Assembly: GCF_019740355.2 (NCBI RefSeq)
Contig: NZ_CP091819.1
Coordinates: 1,302,001 to 1,366,000, forward strand
Source: Paracrocinitomix mangrovi
Lineage (GTDB): Bacteria > Bacteroidota > Bacteroidia > Flavobacteriales_D > Crocinitomicaceae
Direction: 5' to 3'
Length of the DNA: 64,000 bases
In this document: piece after piece, positions 22,182-29,930 of the stretch
Layout: every line of letters begins with the position of its first letter
Numbering within the stretch: the stretch's first letter is position 1
Notes under the pieces: generated by a model
What the model saw: only the letters and a program-made list of their open reading frames with translations
Databases searched by the model: none
What the model was told of the DNA's origin: nothing
Program-made: the position numbers and the translations under genes

Positions 22182-22457
22182 ATGGAAGAGATACTAATAA
22201 ATACCGGCGTTTATGGTATCCTTATTATGGCTGTGATGAACTTTGTTATTGTGTATCTATCTTACCGTAAACGCAAATTAGATTTCCAAGAAACTATTTG
22301 GCTGGTTTTTTTAATCTGTGGAATCTCCATGTTAGCCGCAGCAGTATTTTTCAGAAGCATCATGAAAATGAACTGGTTATACTACGCAGCTATTTTAGCC
22401 AGTTTGGTTGGATTAATAGGTATGTTCCTCAGATTAGCAAGGGCTTATAATAAGTGA
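22182..22457 (+). CDS. small integral membrane protein
   Basis: The 91-residue protein has three predicted membrane helices: about 8-27 (GVYGILIMAVMNFVIVYL), 37-57 (ETIWLVFLICGISMLAAAVF) and 66-84 (NWLYYAAILASLVGLIGMF). A basic loop YRKRKLD lies between the first two. No family is recognised. It follows yebC by 21 bases. Its stop codon directly abuts the stop of the convergent gene at 22458, with no space for a terminator. Confidence 0.65.
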   Translation: MEEILINTGVYGILIMAVMNFVIVYLSYRKRKLDFQETIWLVFLICGISMLAAAVFFRSIMKMNWLYYAAILASLVGLIGMFLRLARAYNK

Positions 22458-23036
22458 TTAGCCCAATACTTTAGAATTCAACTCACTTTTAAGCATTTTG
22501 ATTGCTTTATCAGTTGGCTGAAATTCAAGTTGAGCAGTAATTTCAAAAATCGCACGACTTAAATCAGTTGCCATTGATGTAGGTTGCATTTTTGTAGCAG
22601 CCATATTAATGATCTTTAAAACCTCTTCTTTACTATTTCTAGTAATTTCCCAGGCATCCATAGAGACAAAGATTTGTTGTGCCAAATTGTGCTCATATTC
22701 TTGTCTGATTGTTTCTAATAATTTAGCCTGAAATGCTCCTGCCGGCAATCCTGGATTGTTTAACCTCATGATTAAATTATTTGGAGCTATGCGTTCTAAA
22801 AACAATACTAATCTTTGATATGCATCCACCTGCATTGGTAAAAAATGTCTACGCATGTCTTCTACTTGAACAACAGGCTTTTCACCCAATGATTGCTGAA
22901 GCTTATTGGATTCTAATTTTAACTTATCCTGTTGAATTTCATACCATTTATTGGTAAAAAAGTACACCGCTCCAAATAAAATAAGTGCAGGAATTACATA
23001 AATGGCTAATTGAACTAACATTTCTGGTTTTGACAT
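22458..23036 (-). CDS. membrane-anchored conserved protein (DUF7935-like)
   Basis: The 192-residue protein has one N-terminal membrane helix (about 8-28, LAIYVIPALILFGAVYFF), then a basic coiled-coil segment (YEIQQDKLKLESNKLQQSL), and a helical domain with RRHFLPMQVDAYQRLVLFLERI. This arrangement occurs in a conserved Bacteroidota family of unknown function that I associate with DUF7935; the label is from memory. The body should face the cytoplasm. Its own candidate promoter lies at 23054-23061. Confidence 0.75.
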   Translation of the reverse strand: MSKPEMLVQLAIYVIPALILFGAVYFFTNKWYEIQQDKLKLESNKLQQSLGEKPVVQVEDMRRHFLPMQVDAYQRLVLFLERIAPNNLIMRLNNPGLPAGAFQAKLLETIRQEYEHNLAQQIFVSMDAWEITRNSKEEVLKIINMAATKMQPTSMATDLSRAIFEITAQLEFQPTDKAIKMLKSELNSKVLG

Positions 23037-23053
23037 TTTTATCGCTTTTAGTG

Positions 23054-23061
23054 CAAAATTA
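23054..23061 (-). promoter_or_regulatory. candidate -7 box for the gene at 22458-23036
   Basis: The minus strand reads TAATTTTG here, 17 bases before the start codon. No -33 TTTG is visible. Confidence 0.45.
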
Positions 23062-23217
23062 ATTATTTCAACTAATAAATACAGTTAGGTTAAAAAAGTA
23101 ACAAGATATTGGTAAAACCTTTCATATTCCTGCATATCAGTACTTTACGACTTTTATTTAAATATATTTTGTTATAAATTGGTTTTAACAAAATGTGAAT
23201 AATTCGTCTCAAAAGCT

Positions 23218-23225
23218 TATTTTTG
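23218..23225 (+). promoter_or_regulatory. candidate -7 box for the 23319-26751 operon
   Basis: TATTTTTG matches TAnnTTTG, about 93 bases before the ATG at 23319. No -33 TTTG at normal spacing. Confidence 0.4.
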
Positions 23226-23318
23226 CTGGCAATCACAAAAAAAATTAATGACCATGCGTCTTTTTTTACAGCAATGCCGTTTAGTAATTGTTCGTAAAGA
23301 AATTAAATATTGTTTAAA

Positions 23319-23840
23319 ATGAGATTAACTAATTATTTAAAGGCTTTAGTACTTCCAATTTTCTTAGGTGCATTCGTTGCATTTGGAAATACTAATGCAG
23401 ATGGAACTGAAGCGAAAGTTAATGTAGCCAAAGCAATTGCTGCAAGTAAAATTGACAGAGTTGATACATGGACTGAGCACACAGTTTTTAACGGTATTAA
23501 AATCGAGTACAAATTTGAAGATTGTACAATTGGTCGTTTAGACAGGCAATGTGTAATCTTTTTCAAGTTCACTAACACAACTGATAAAATTCAAGTGTTA
23601 AGCTGGAACTTAGAAATTTGGATGGATGAGCAATGCAAAAACTGTCATAAACTTGACAATCCTGAATATTACCATGAGCTTACTTTAAAGCCTGGTGAAT
23701 CAATAGAAGGAAGTCAGCAAAATTCTGGTGATAGAGCTTTGTATGTATTTCATCATTGGGCAAGATTAGTACCAGGAATGACAAAAACTGAGTTAACTAA
23801 ATTCGAATTTACTAACATGGAAACTAAGGTTTCTAAATAA
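23319..23840 (+). CDS. secreted protein with a CxxCH motif, unknown function
   Basis: The ATG at 23319 gives a good signal peptide (MRLTNYLKALVLPIFLGAFVAFG); a TTG three codons upstream is less likely. The 173-residue product has a beta-sandwich-like pattern (KIEYKFEDC, CVIFFKFTNTTDKIQVLSWNLEIWMD). It includes the segment CKNCH at 106-110, which matches the haem c attachment motif, and two more cysteines at 69 and 78. It starts 10 bases before the large T9SS protein gene ends its leader, so the two form an operon. The CxxCH may be coincidental, since the protein lacks other cytochrome features. Confidence 0.65.
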   Translation: MRLTNYLKALVLPIFLGAFVAFGNTNADGTEAKVNVAKAIAASKIDRVDTWTEHTVFNGIKIEYKFEDCTIGRLDRQCVIFFKFTNTTDKIQVLSWNLEIWMDEQCKNCHKLDNPEYYHELTLKPGESIEGSQQNSGDRALYVFHHWARLVPGMTKTELTKFEFTNMETKVSK

Positions 23841-23850
23841 TCCAAAATCA

Positions 23851-26751
23851 ATGAAATTATTAAAAGCATTATCTCTAGCAGTTATTACATTGATTTCAGC
23901 GAATTTGGCTAAAGCTCAATGTACAGTAACTATTACACCTTCAGCTACAACGGCTGTTTGTGGTGACTCTGTTAATTTAGTAGCATTAGGACTTGCTTCT
24001 GCACCTGCTCTACAAACAGATTTTAATGGTAACCAATTAGGGGTTGGATGGTCTTCATCTGCAACCTTAGTTTATAATAACCCTTGTGGGCCATCTTTGG
24101 ATGGGACACCAAGTGCATGGTTTGGAAACGTTCCTTTCCCAAGAACATTAACAACAAATGGTTTTGATGTTTCTTGTGGTGGACAGGTTTGTTTTGACCT
24201 GGACTTCGCTGGAGATGATCCATGCGGTGGATGTGTGGATTGTGAGGATCCGGATTTACCTGCTGAAGGAGTATATTTCCAATATTCAATTAACAACGGA
24301 GCCACTTGGGTAGATATCTTTTATTTTGATGCCAATAGTGCAAATACGCTTCCTTGGTATGATTGGGATAACTATTGTTTTGATATTCCAGCTGCTGCAT
24401 GGACTGCTAACACAATGTTCCAATGGAAACAAATTGACCCTACAGATGAGCAGTATGACCACTGGGGAATTGATAATGTTGTAATCACTCCTTCAGATTG
24501 TGGGTACTATTATAATTGGTCTCATATTCCAGGAGAACCGGATACATCAGATATCAATGAAATCATTATGACTTCAAGCACATTTGAGGTATTGTACACA
24601 AACGGAACCAATGATTCTTGTACAACAACTATTGACATTACTATGGAACCTTTCGTAGTAAATGCTTTAGCAGCCAACACATCATTGAACTGTGGTGAAT
24701 GTACAGACTTAAATGCAATTTTAACGAACCCTAATAACTATCAGTTCCCTAATTATACTTATAGCTGGACACCTACAACAGATCTTGATGATCCAAATAT
24801 TCAGCAACCAAATGCATGTCCAACAGACAACATTACTTATTCGGTAACTATTACAGATAGCAATACAGGTTGTTCAGGAACTGATGATGTTGATATTTCA
24901 GTTGCTGGTGGTGGAGCTGTTGCAGATTTCACTGTATTCCCTAGTACTTCAGGTTGCCCTCCTTTTGATGTTCAATTCACTAACAACAGTGTTGGGGTGA
25001 GTTATGAATGGGATTTTGGAGATGGAAATACAAGTACTACAACTGATCCTTCACATACATTTACAAATCCAGGGACATATACTGTAGAATTAATTTCATT
25101 TTTACCAGGAGCTGGATGTATCAATTATGACACTGCTTATATAGACATAACAGTAGGTAACGCAATTGTACCTAATGCTGATTTTGATTACTCTTATGAA
25201 TGTGGTGTAACTGCTATCAGTGCTTGGAATACAGGAACACCTGGTTTAAGTTATGACTGGGATATGGGAGATGGAAATACGTATACAAATACTGATTCTA
25301 TTACTCATAACTACGCTTCAACAGGTTCTTATGATGTTACTATCACTGCTTATGATGCAATTTGCGGAACATCTAGTTCTTATACAGTAACAATTAATGT
25401 TGTAGATAATCCAATTACTTACATCTTCAACGATCCAACTTGTTATCAATTCTCTGATGGTTCAATCACAGTGAATCTTGTTAACAATACTGGTAATGAA
25501 ACATTTGAAATTTCAAATGCTGCCGGAAACATTATTAACGTTGGTGGATCTAATGCCGCTAATCAATTAAATGGTGGATGGTATTATATATTCGTTGACT
25601 TAGGATTTGGATGTACTGCAGAAGACTCTGTTTTACTAAACAATCCTGATGAATTACTACCTAACTTAATTACAACTGATGTTCCATGTAATGGAGACAA
25701 TACAGGAATTGCAATAGTTGATACTGTTTACGGATGGCAAGGAAGCTACAACCAATTGGCATTTTTCTGGTCACCTGCAGTGGGTAATCCTAACGGAATA
25801 GGTGCAGATACTGTATCTAACTTACCTGCCGGAACTTACAGTTTAACTATCAATGATGGAAATGGATGTTCAAATCAAATTGATTTTACAATAAACCAAC
25901 CACCACCATTAGTATTTAGTGAATTAGGATCTGATCCTGCTTATTGTAGAGTATTTGATTACCAAATTGGAAATGGTGTTGTTTGGGCTTCGGCTTCAGG
26001 TGGTACTCCAGATTACGATTATGTATGGTTTAACATGCAAGACTCAAGTGCAACAAGTTATACAACTTGGGGAGCACTAAACCCTGGTCAATACCAAATT
26101 ACAGTAGTGGATAATAATGGCTGTGTATTACAAGAAATAATCACTGTAGATGAAGTAAGTCCTATTGCAGACTTTACAATGACTTCAGGAGAATTTACAG
26201 CTAACTATGAAGGAACTGCACCTGTTTCAGTACATTTTGAAAACAACTCACAGTTCTTTGCCAATCCTAATAATCCAAATGCGGATACGACATTCTATTG
26301 GCATTTTAATTATCCAAACGATCCTCCGGGATGGGTTGTTTCTCATGATGTTAACGAAACATTTGACACTACTTATACTGTTGGTGGAACTTATACAGTT
26401 TGCTTAGTTGCATTGAATAAAAATGGATGTTCAGATACACTTTGCGAAGATATCATCATCTATGATCCACTTGGGTTTACACCAACTAACGTGTTTACAC
26501 CAAATGGTGATGGAGACAATGATGTTTTCATGTTCCCTCATCAAGCTGTATCAACGTTTAGTTGTGTGATTGTAAACAGATGGGGTACTACCGTTAAAGA
26601 ATTTACCGGAATTGACGATTACTGGGATGGTAAAGACAAAAACGGAAGTCAATGTCATGATGGTGTATACTTTTACACTTATGAAGGTGTAGCCGATAAC
26701 GGAACTGAATTCTTTGGCCAAGGAACCATAACCATACTCGGTACTCCTTAG
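23851..26751 (+). CDS. giant secreted PKD-domain protein with T9SS type B C-terminal domain
   Basis: The 966-residue protein has a signal peptide (to about 22, KAQ), then an N-terminal cysteine-rich region. At least two PKD domains follow at about 355-520 (YEWDFGDGNTSTTTDPSHTF and YDWDMGDGNTYTNT). SprB-like repeats come next (GCSNQIDFTINQP, GGTPDYDYVWFN). It ends in the gliding-motility-associated CHU_C domain (VFTPNGDGDNDVF, NRWGTTV, YFYTYEG). CHU_C directs secretion by T9SS as type B cargo. Adhesion or gliding roles are typical but not shown. No PorP/SprF gene is next to it on the same strand. Its transcription stops at a hairpin inside the convergent gene. Confidence 0.88.
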   Translation: MKLLKALSLAVITLISANLAKAQCTVTITPSATTAVCGDSVNLVALGLASAPALQTDFNGNQLGVGWSSSATLVYNNPCGPSLDGTPSAWFGNVPFPRTLTTNGFDVSCGGQVCFDLDFAGDDPCGGCVDCEDPDLPAEGVYFQYSINNGATWVDIFYFDANSANTLPWYDWDNYCFDIPAAAWTANTMFQWKQIDPTDEQYDHWGIDNVVITPSDCGYYYNWSHIPGEPDTSDINEIIMTSSTFEVLYTNGTNDSCTTTIDITMEPFVVNALAANTSLNCGECTDLNAILTNPNNYQFPNYTYSWTPTTDLDDPNIQQPNACPTDNITYSVTITDSNTGCSGTDDVDISVAGGGAVADFTVFPSTSGCPPFDVQFTNNSVGVSYEWDFGDGNTSTTTDPSHTFTNPGTYTVELISFLPGAGCINYDTAYIDITVGNAIVPNADFDYSYECGVTAISAWNTGTPGLSYDWDMGDGNTYTNTDSITHNYASTGSYDVTITAYDAICGTSSSYTVTINVVDNPITYIFNDPTCYQFSDGSITVNLVNNTGNETFEISNAAGNIINVGGSNAANQLNGGWYYIFVDLGFGCTAEDSVLLNNPDELLPNLITTDVPCNGDNTGIAIVDTVYGWQGSYNQLAFFWSPAVGNPNGIGADTVSNLPAGTYSLTINDGNGCSNQIDFTINQPPPLVFSELGSDPAYCRVFDYQIGNGVVWASASGGTPDYDYVWFNMQDSSATSYTTWGALNPGQYQITVVDNNGCVLQEIITVDEVSPIADFTMTSGEFTANYEGTAPVSVHFENNSQFFANPNNPNADTTFYWHFNYPNDPPGWVVSHDVNETFDTTYTVGGTYTVCLVALNKNGCSDTLCEDIIIYDPLGFTPTNVFTPNGDGDNDVFMFPHQAVSTFSCVIVNRWGTTVKEFTGIDDYWDGKDKNGSQCHDGVYFYTYEGVADNGTEFFGQGTITILGTP

Positions 26752-26762
26752 CGCAGATAGAA

Positions 26763-28952
26763 TTAAAAATAATATCTCCAAACTCCCCTACCATAGTAAC
26801 CTATCGTAAGGGAGTTTTTTTTTGGATCAAAGTAAATGCCGTTTACTTTGCAATGCGGTGTTCCGAATCCTATTTTTTGCCAATCATTTCTTCCCTTGAG
26901 TGTTTTAGCATCACCATAAAAAATACCATTGCGGGTTCCAAAAAACATCCCTCCTTTTTGATCAAAAGCAATGTTCTTTCTTCCTGTAAGTCCATATGGG
27001 ATATTTAAAGAGATATCTTTTGCTCTTCTCAATTTCTCAATTTTCTTGTTGTATTTTAAGGCGTAGATCATACCATTGTCTTCATCACTGAACTCAGCCC
27101 CATATTTTCCGGAAGCATATGAAAGATAAAGTACATTTTCCTTATTTGGATCTATCTGAATATCTGCCAACCAATCTGAACGTGGTATATCTAACTCGAC
27201 CCAATTATTTTTTACCACCTCTGCATCTAAAGTAACATCATCATTAATAAAAACACGGTGAATATTGATAATATCACCGTTAGCATCTTTGAAATTTTCT
27301 ACGACATATATTACCAACTTATCTACATAGGTTTCAGAATTATATACACCTAAAATTGAATAGCTTTTTATATCATGTGTTGTTTCAAAATCTGTCAATC
27401 TGTCTACATCACCACTGGCAGTTGGCTTATCTGTTCGGCACAATTCAATATTGCCTTTTCCCGGTTCAACTTGATTGAGATAATTAAAAAAAACTAGATT
27501 TTGCTCTACAGGATGAATAACTGCCGACATTTGCCATCCAGAAGTTTTTATCCTTTTTAATGAATGCATATTAGTACTTGTTTTTCCTGAATCAATAGAA
27601 ACAAAAAGTCCTCCACCCAAATACTGATTCGAAGAATATACGATTGAAGGATTGTCTTTGGGTTGCAATGGTAACAATCCGTCTCCTCCATTGATAGTTT
27701 TCCATTCATAAATTCCGTCTTTATTAAAATCTGACCTCAGCATACTTCCATCATGAAAACATCCAATCACCATTTGTTCTGTATTCATTTGAGACACAGC
27801 TAAACCTTCAACTTCAGCAATACCTAAACCTTTACTTGTACTCAACCAGGTTTCTCCATGATCTGGCGTGGTATACACTCCACCATGCGTCGCAATATAA
27901 ATTTTCAATGAATCAAAAGGATCATATGCCACTCCTTCAATATCCACATGATAACCACCTTTTATTCTTATTTCAGACTTTTCTTTAAGGTTCCACATTT
28001 TTACAGTAGTAGAAACGCCTATCATAACTTCATTTTGATTGTGAGGTGACACTTCAAATGTTCTTCCTGTACCAAATACCACCCTTTGATTTTTCATGAG
28101 CAAAGAATCTTTGTCATTTTGGATATCATATAAGATCAACTCATCTGATTTCCTATCATAATTAACTAAAACCAAAAGATCATCTTCCACAGGTCTAATT
28201 GTCATGCTGGTGATTATATCTGAAATATTGCTTACAAAACCAATTCTTTTGTAATTCATTGGATTATTTAATGGCATTTGAATCAGGTTCCATTTACCAA
28301 ACTGCATTTGTGTTACATACATAAAATCTCCTTGAAATTGAAGATCATATATCCAGCCTCCTAAATCCGTTACTCGCTCCCAAACAGGTTCAGCCTGGGT
28401 AATGTCTTTGGTTGTAAAAAAACCCTCCGAAGTGTACACAAAAAGTTGATCTACTTTTTCAGGATTAAACTTGAAACCATAGATTGTTAAGTATTCAGAA
28501 TTAATGAACTTGGATTTATCTGCTACTAGTTCCCAGCTTACTCCCCCATTCATGGTGCGGTAAATTCCGCCGTAATGACCGATATTTCCCGGCTGTCCAT
28601 TTGCATTATTATAACAACTCCCGGCAATCCAAATATTTTCATTTTGAGGATGAAATTCAGCCCATGAGCTCCCAGAGTACTTCCACTCATCAGTACCGGC
28701 ATTATACCATTGTTCGCCTCCATCATTAGAATAAAACAATCCGCCATTTAATGAACCCGCCATTAGCAAGCCTTCCTTTTTAGGATGCACACGTATAAAC
28801 TCTACCGGACCAATCCCAGTGGCGGTTTGTTTTCTGTCTTCTAGTGGTTTTTGTTCAGGACCTAGATTTTGCCATGGATTTTGAAAATTGTAATCCTGAG
28901 CAATTGAGCAATTAATCCAAAAAATAAATACGAAGGGGAATGACTTTAGCAT
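26763..28952 (-). CDS. secreted BNR/sortilin-like beta-propeller protein
   Basis: The 729-residue protein has a signal peptide (MLKSFPFVFIFWINCSIAQ). Multiple BNR-type or VPS10-like blade motifs follow, such as YSNDGGEQW, RTMNGGVSW, TTPDHGETW and VSIDSGKT, spread along the chain. These form beta-propellers in secreted glycan-binding or hydrolytic proteins; no catalytic residues of a sialidase can be claimed. No T9SS C-terminal domain is visible at its end. It follows the sprF-like gene after 58 bases on the same strand. That gap contains a strong hairpin ending next to its start codon. Its last codons carry the terminator of the convergent gene. Confidence 0.75.
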   Translation of the reverse strand: MLKSFPFVFIFWINCSIAQDYNFQNPWQNLGPEQKPLEDRKQTATGIGPVEFIRVHPKKEGLLMAGSLNGGLFYSNDGGEQWYNAGTDEWKYSGSSWAEFHPQNENIWIAGSCYNNANGQPGNIGHYGGIYRTMNGGVSWELVADKSKFINSEYLTIYGFKFNPEKVDQLFVYTSEGFFTTKDITQAEPVWERVTDLGGWIYDLQFQGDFMYVTQMQFGKWNLIQMPLNNPMNYKRIGFVSNISDIITSMTIRPVEDDLLVLVNYDRKSDELILYDIQNDKDSLLMKNQRVVFGTGRTFEVSPHNQNEVMIGVSTTVKMWNLKEKSEIRIKGGYHVDIEGVAYDPFDSLKIYIATHGGVYTTPDHGETWLSTSKGLGIAEVEGLAVSQMNTEQMVIGCFHDGSMLRSDFNKDGIYEWKTINGGDGLLPLQPKDNPSIVYSSNQYLGGGLFVSIDSGKTSTNMHSLKRIKTSGWQMSAVIHPVEQNLVFFNYLNQVEPGKGNIELCRTDKPTASGDVDRLTDFETTHDIKSYSILGVYNSETYVDKLVIYVVENFKDANGDIINIHRVFINDDVTLDAEVVKNNWVELDIPRSDWLADIQIDPNKENVLYLSYASGKYGAEFSDEDNGMIYALKYNKKIEKLRRAKDISLNIPYGLTGRKNIAFDQKGGMFFGTRNGIFYGDAKTLKGRNDWQKIGFGTPHCKVNGIYFDPKKNSLTIGYYGRGVWRYYF
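26780..26825 (+). terminator. Rho-independent terminator inside the convergent gene
   Basis: AAACTCCC (26780-26787) pairs with GGGAGTTT (26810-26817), with an inner ATAG/CTAT pairing, followed by a run of T to 26823. On the plus strand it ends the giant-protein transcript (stop at 26751). It lies within the last codons of the minus-strand BNR protein. Confidence 0.8.
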
Positions 28953-28980
28953 GTGTGCAATTTTTACTAAAATTACACAC
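28953..28980 (-). promoter_or_regulatory. hairpin/inverted repeat at the start of the BNR gene
   Basis: GTGTGCAATTTT (28953-28964) and AAAATTACACAC (28969-28980) are complementary with a single mismatch that becomes a U-G wobble in the minus-strand RNA; loop of 4 bases. The stem ends at the base next to the start codon (28952). It could be an operator or a translation-blocking hairpin; no T-run follows, so it is not a terminator. Confidence 0.6.
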
Positions 28981-29010
28981 TTTATGCCAATTCAAATATT
29001 CAAAATCAAA

Positions 29011-29928
29011 TTACTGGATTCTTCCTCCTCCTGTTGATTTTTTATTACCGAATCTATATTGAATTAAAATTTCATGACTTCCATTTGAATACTGTTGTAA
29101 TGGATTCATAGAAAAATCAAAACCATATCCAAATAAAACTGCATCCTTAAGATTGTACTGAATAAAGGTAGATAAGAATCCTAAACTCTTATAACCCAAA
29201 CCAATTCCAATCATGTCTTTATAATACATTGCAAGGGATAAATCACCTTGAGGAACTACGTTATTAGTATACTTTAATAGAATACTTGGTTTCAAGCTGT
29301 AATCATTTTTAAATCTGAAATGATAACCTGCTGTTAGATAATAATGTGTTACCAATGAAGGAGCGTCTGAAAAATTGATCGAATTAAATTGATCACTATT
29401 CACACTTACAATTCTTGGCACAGATATTCCAGCATAGAATTCATCAAAGAAGTAATAAGCTCCAAATCCAATATGTGGGACAACTACATTTACATAATCT
29501 TCAGTCAGAACCTGGTCACTGACATCCCAGTATGTCAAACGATCAAATTTTGTATTAACAATATCTAATCCTGCACTGATACCAAATGCAATTTTATGTT
29601 CCTTGGTTATTTTAAGGTGATAGCTGTACATACCTGCAATATTGGTTTGATTTGTCACCCCAATATGATCTTGATAAACTACTCCACCAACACCCATACT
29701 TTGCTTAGCGATAGGCATATCAAAGGTCAATCCTCCACTAGTCGGAGATCCTTCAAATCTTACCCATTGTTTTCTAAATGTACCGGTTAAAGCTGCATAA
29801 TCATTGGTTCCGGCAGCAGCTGGGTTAAAGAACGCTTTATTGTCTCCAAAAAACGTATAGGTGTATTCTTGTTGAGCAGAAGCAACAACAGACACAACAC
29901 TTAATATGATAGTTAAAATCTTTTTCAT
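29011..29928 (-). CDS. PorP/SprF family T9SS outer-membrane protein
   Basis: The 305-residue protein begins MKKILTIILSVVSVVASAQQ (signal peptide), then YTFFGDNKAFFNPAAAGTNDYAAL split by the usual N-P-A-x-A-G motif. The barrel contains GSPTSGGLTFDMPI, SMGVGGVVYQD, GIGLGYKS and the C-terminal ILIQYRFG. This is the typical PorP/SprF layout. Family members act with T9SS to export or anchor a partner, usually encoded just upstream. Here the upstream gene (2-base gap) is the lectin-SprB-repeat type B cargo, so the pair is the expected cargo plus dedicated partner. Confidence 0.9.
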   Translation of the reverse strand: MKKILTIILSVVSVVASAQQEYTYTFFGDNKAFFNPAAAGTNDYAALTGTFRKQWVRFEGSPTSGGLTFDMPIAKQSMGVGGVVYQDHIGVTNQTNIAGMYSYHLKITKEHKIAFGISAGLDIVNTKFDRLTYWDVSDQVLTEDYVNVVVPHIGFGAYYFFDEFYAGISVPRIVSVNSDQFNSINFSDAPSLVTHYYLTAGYHFRFKNDYSLKPSILLKYTNNVVPQGDLSLAMYYKDMIGIGLGYKSLGFLSTFIQYNLKDAVLFGYGFDFSMNPLQQYSNGSHEILIQYRFGNKKSTGGGRIQ

Positions 29929-29930
29929 GA

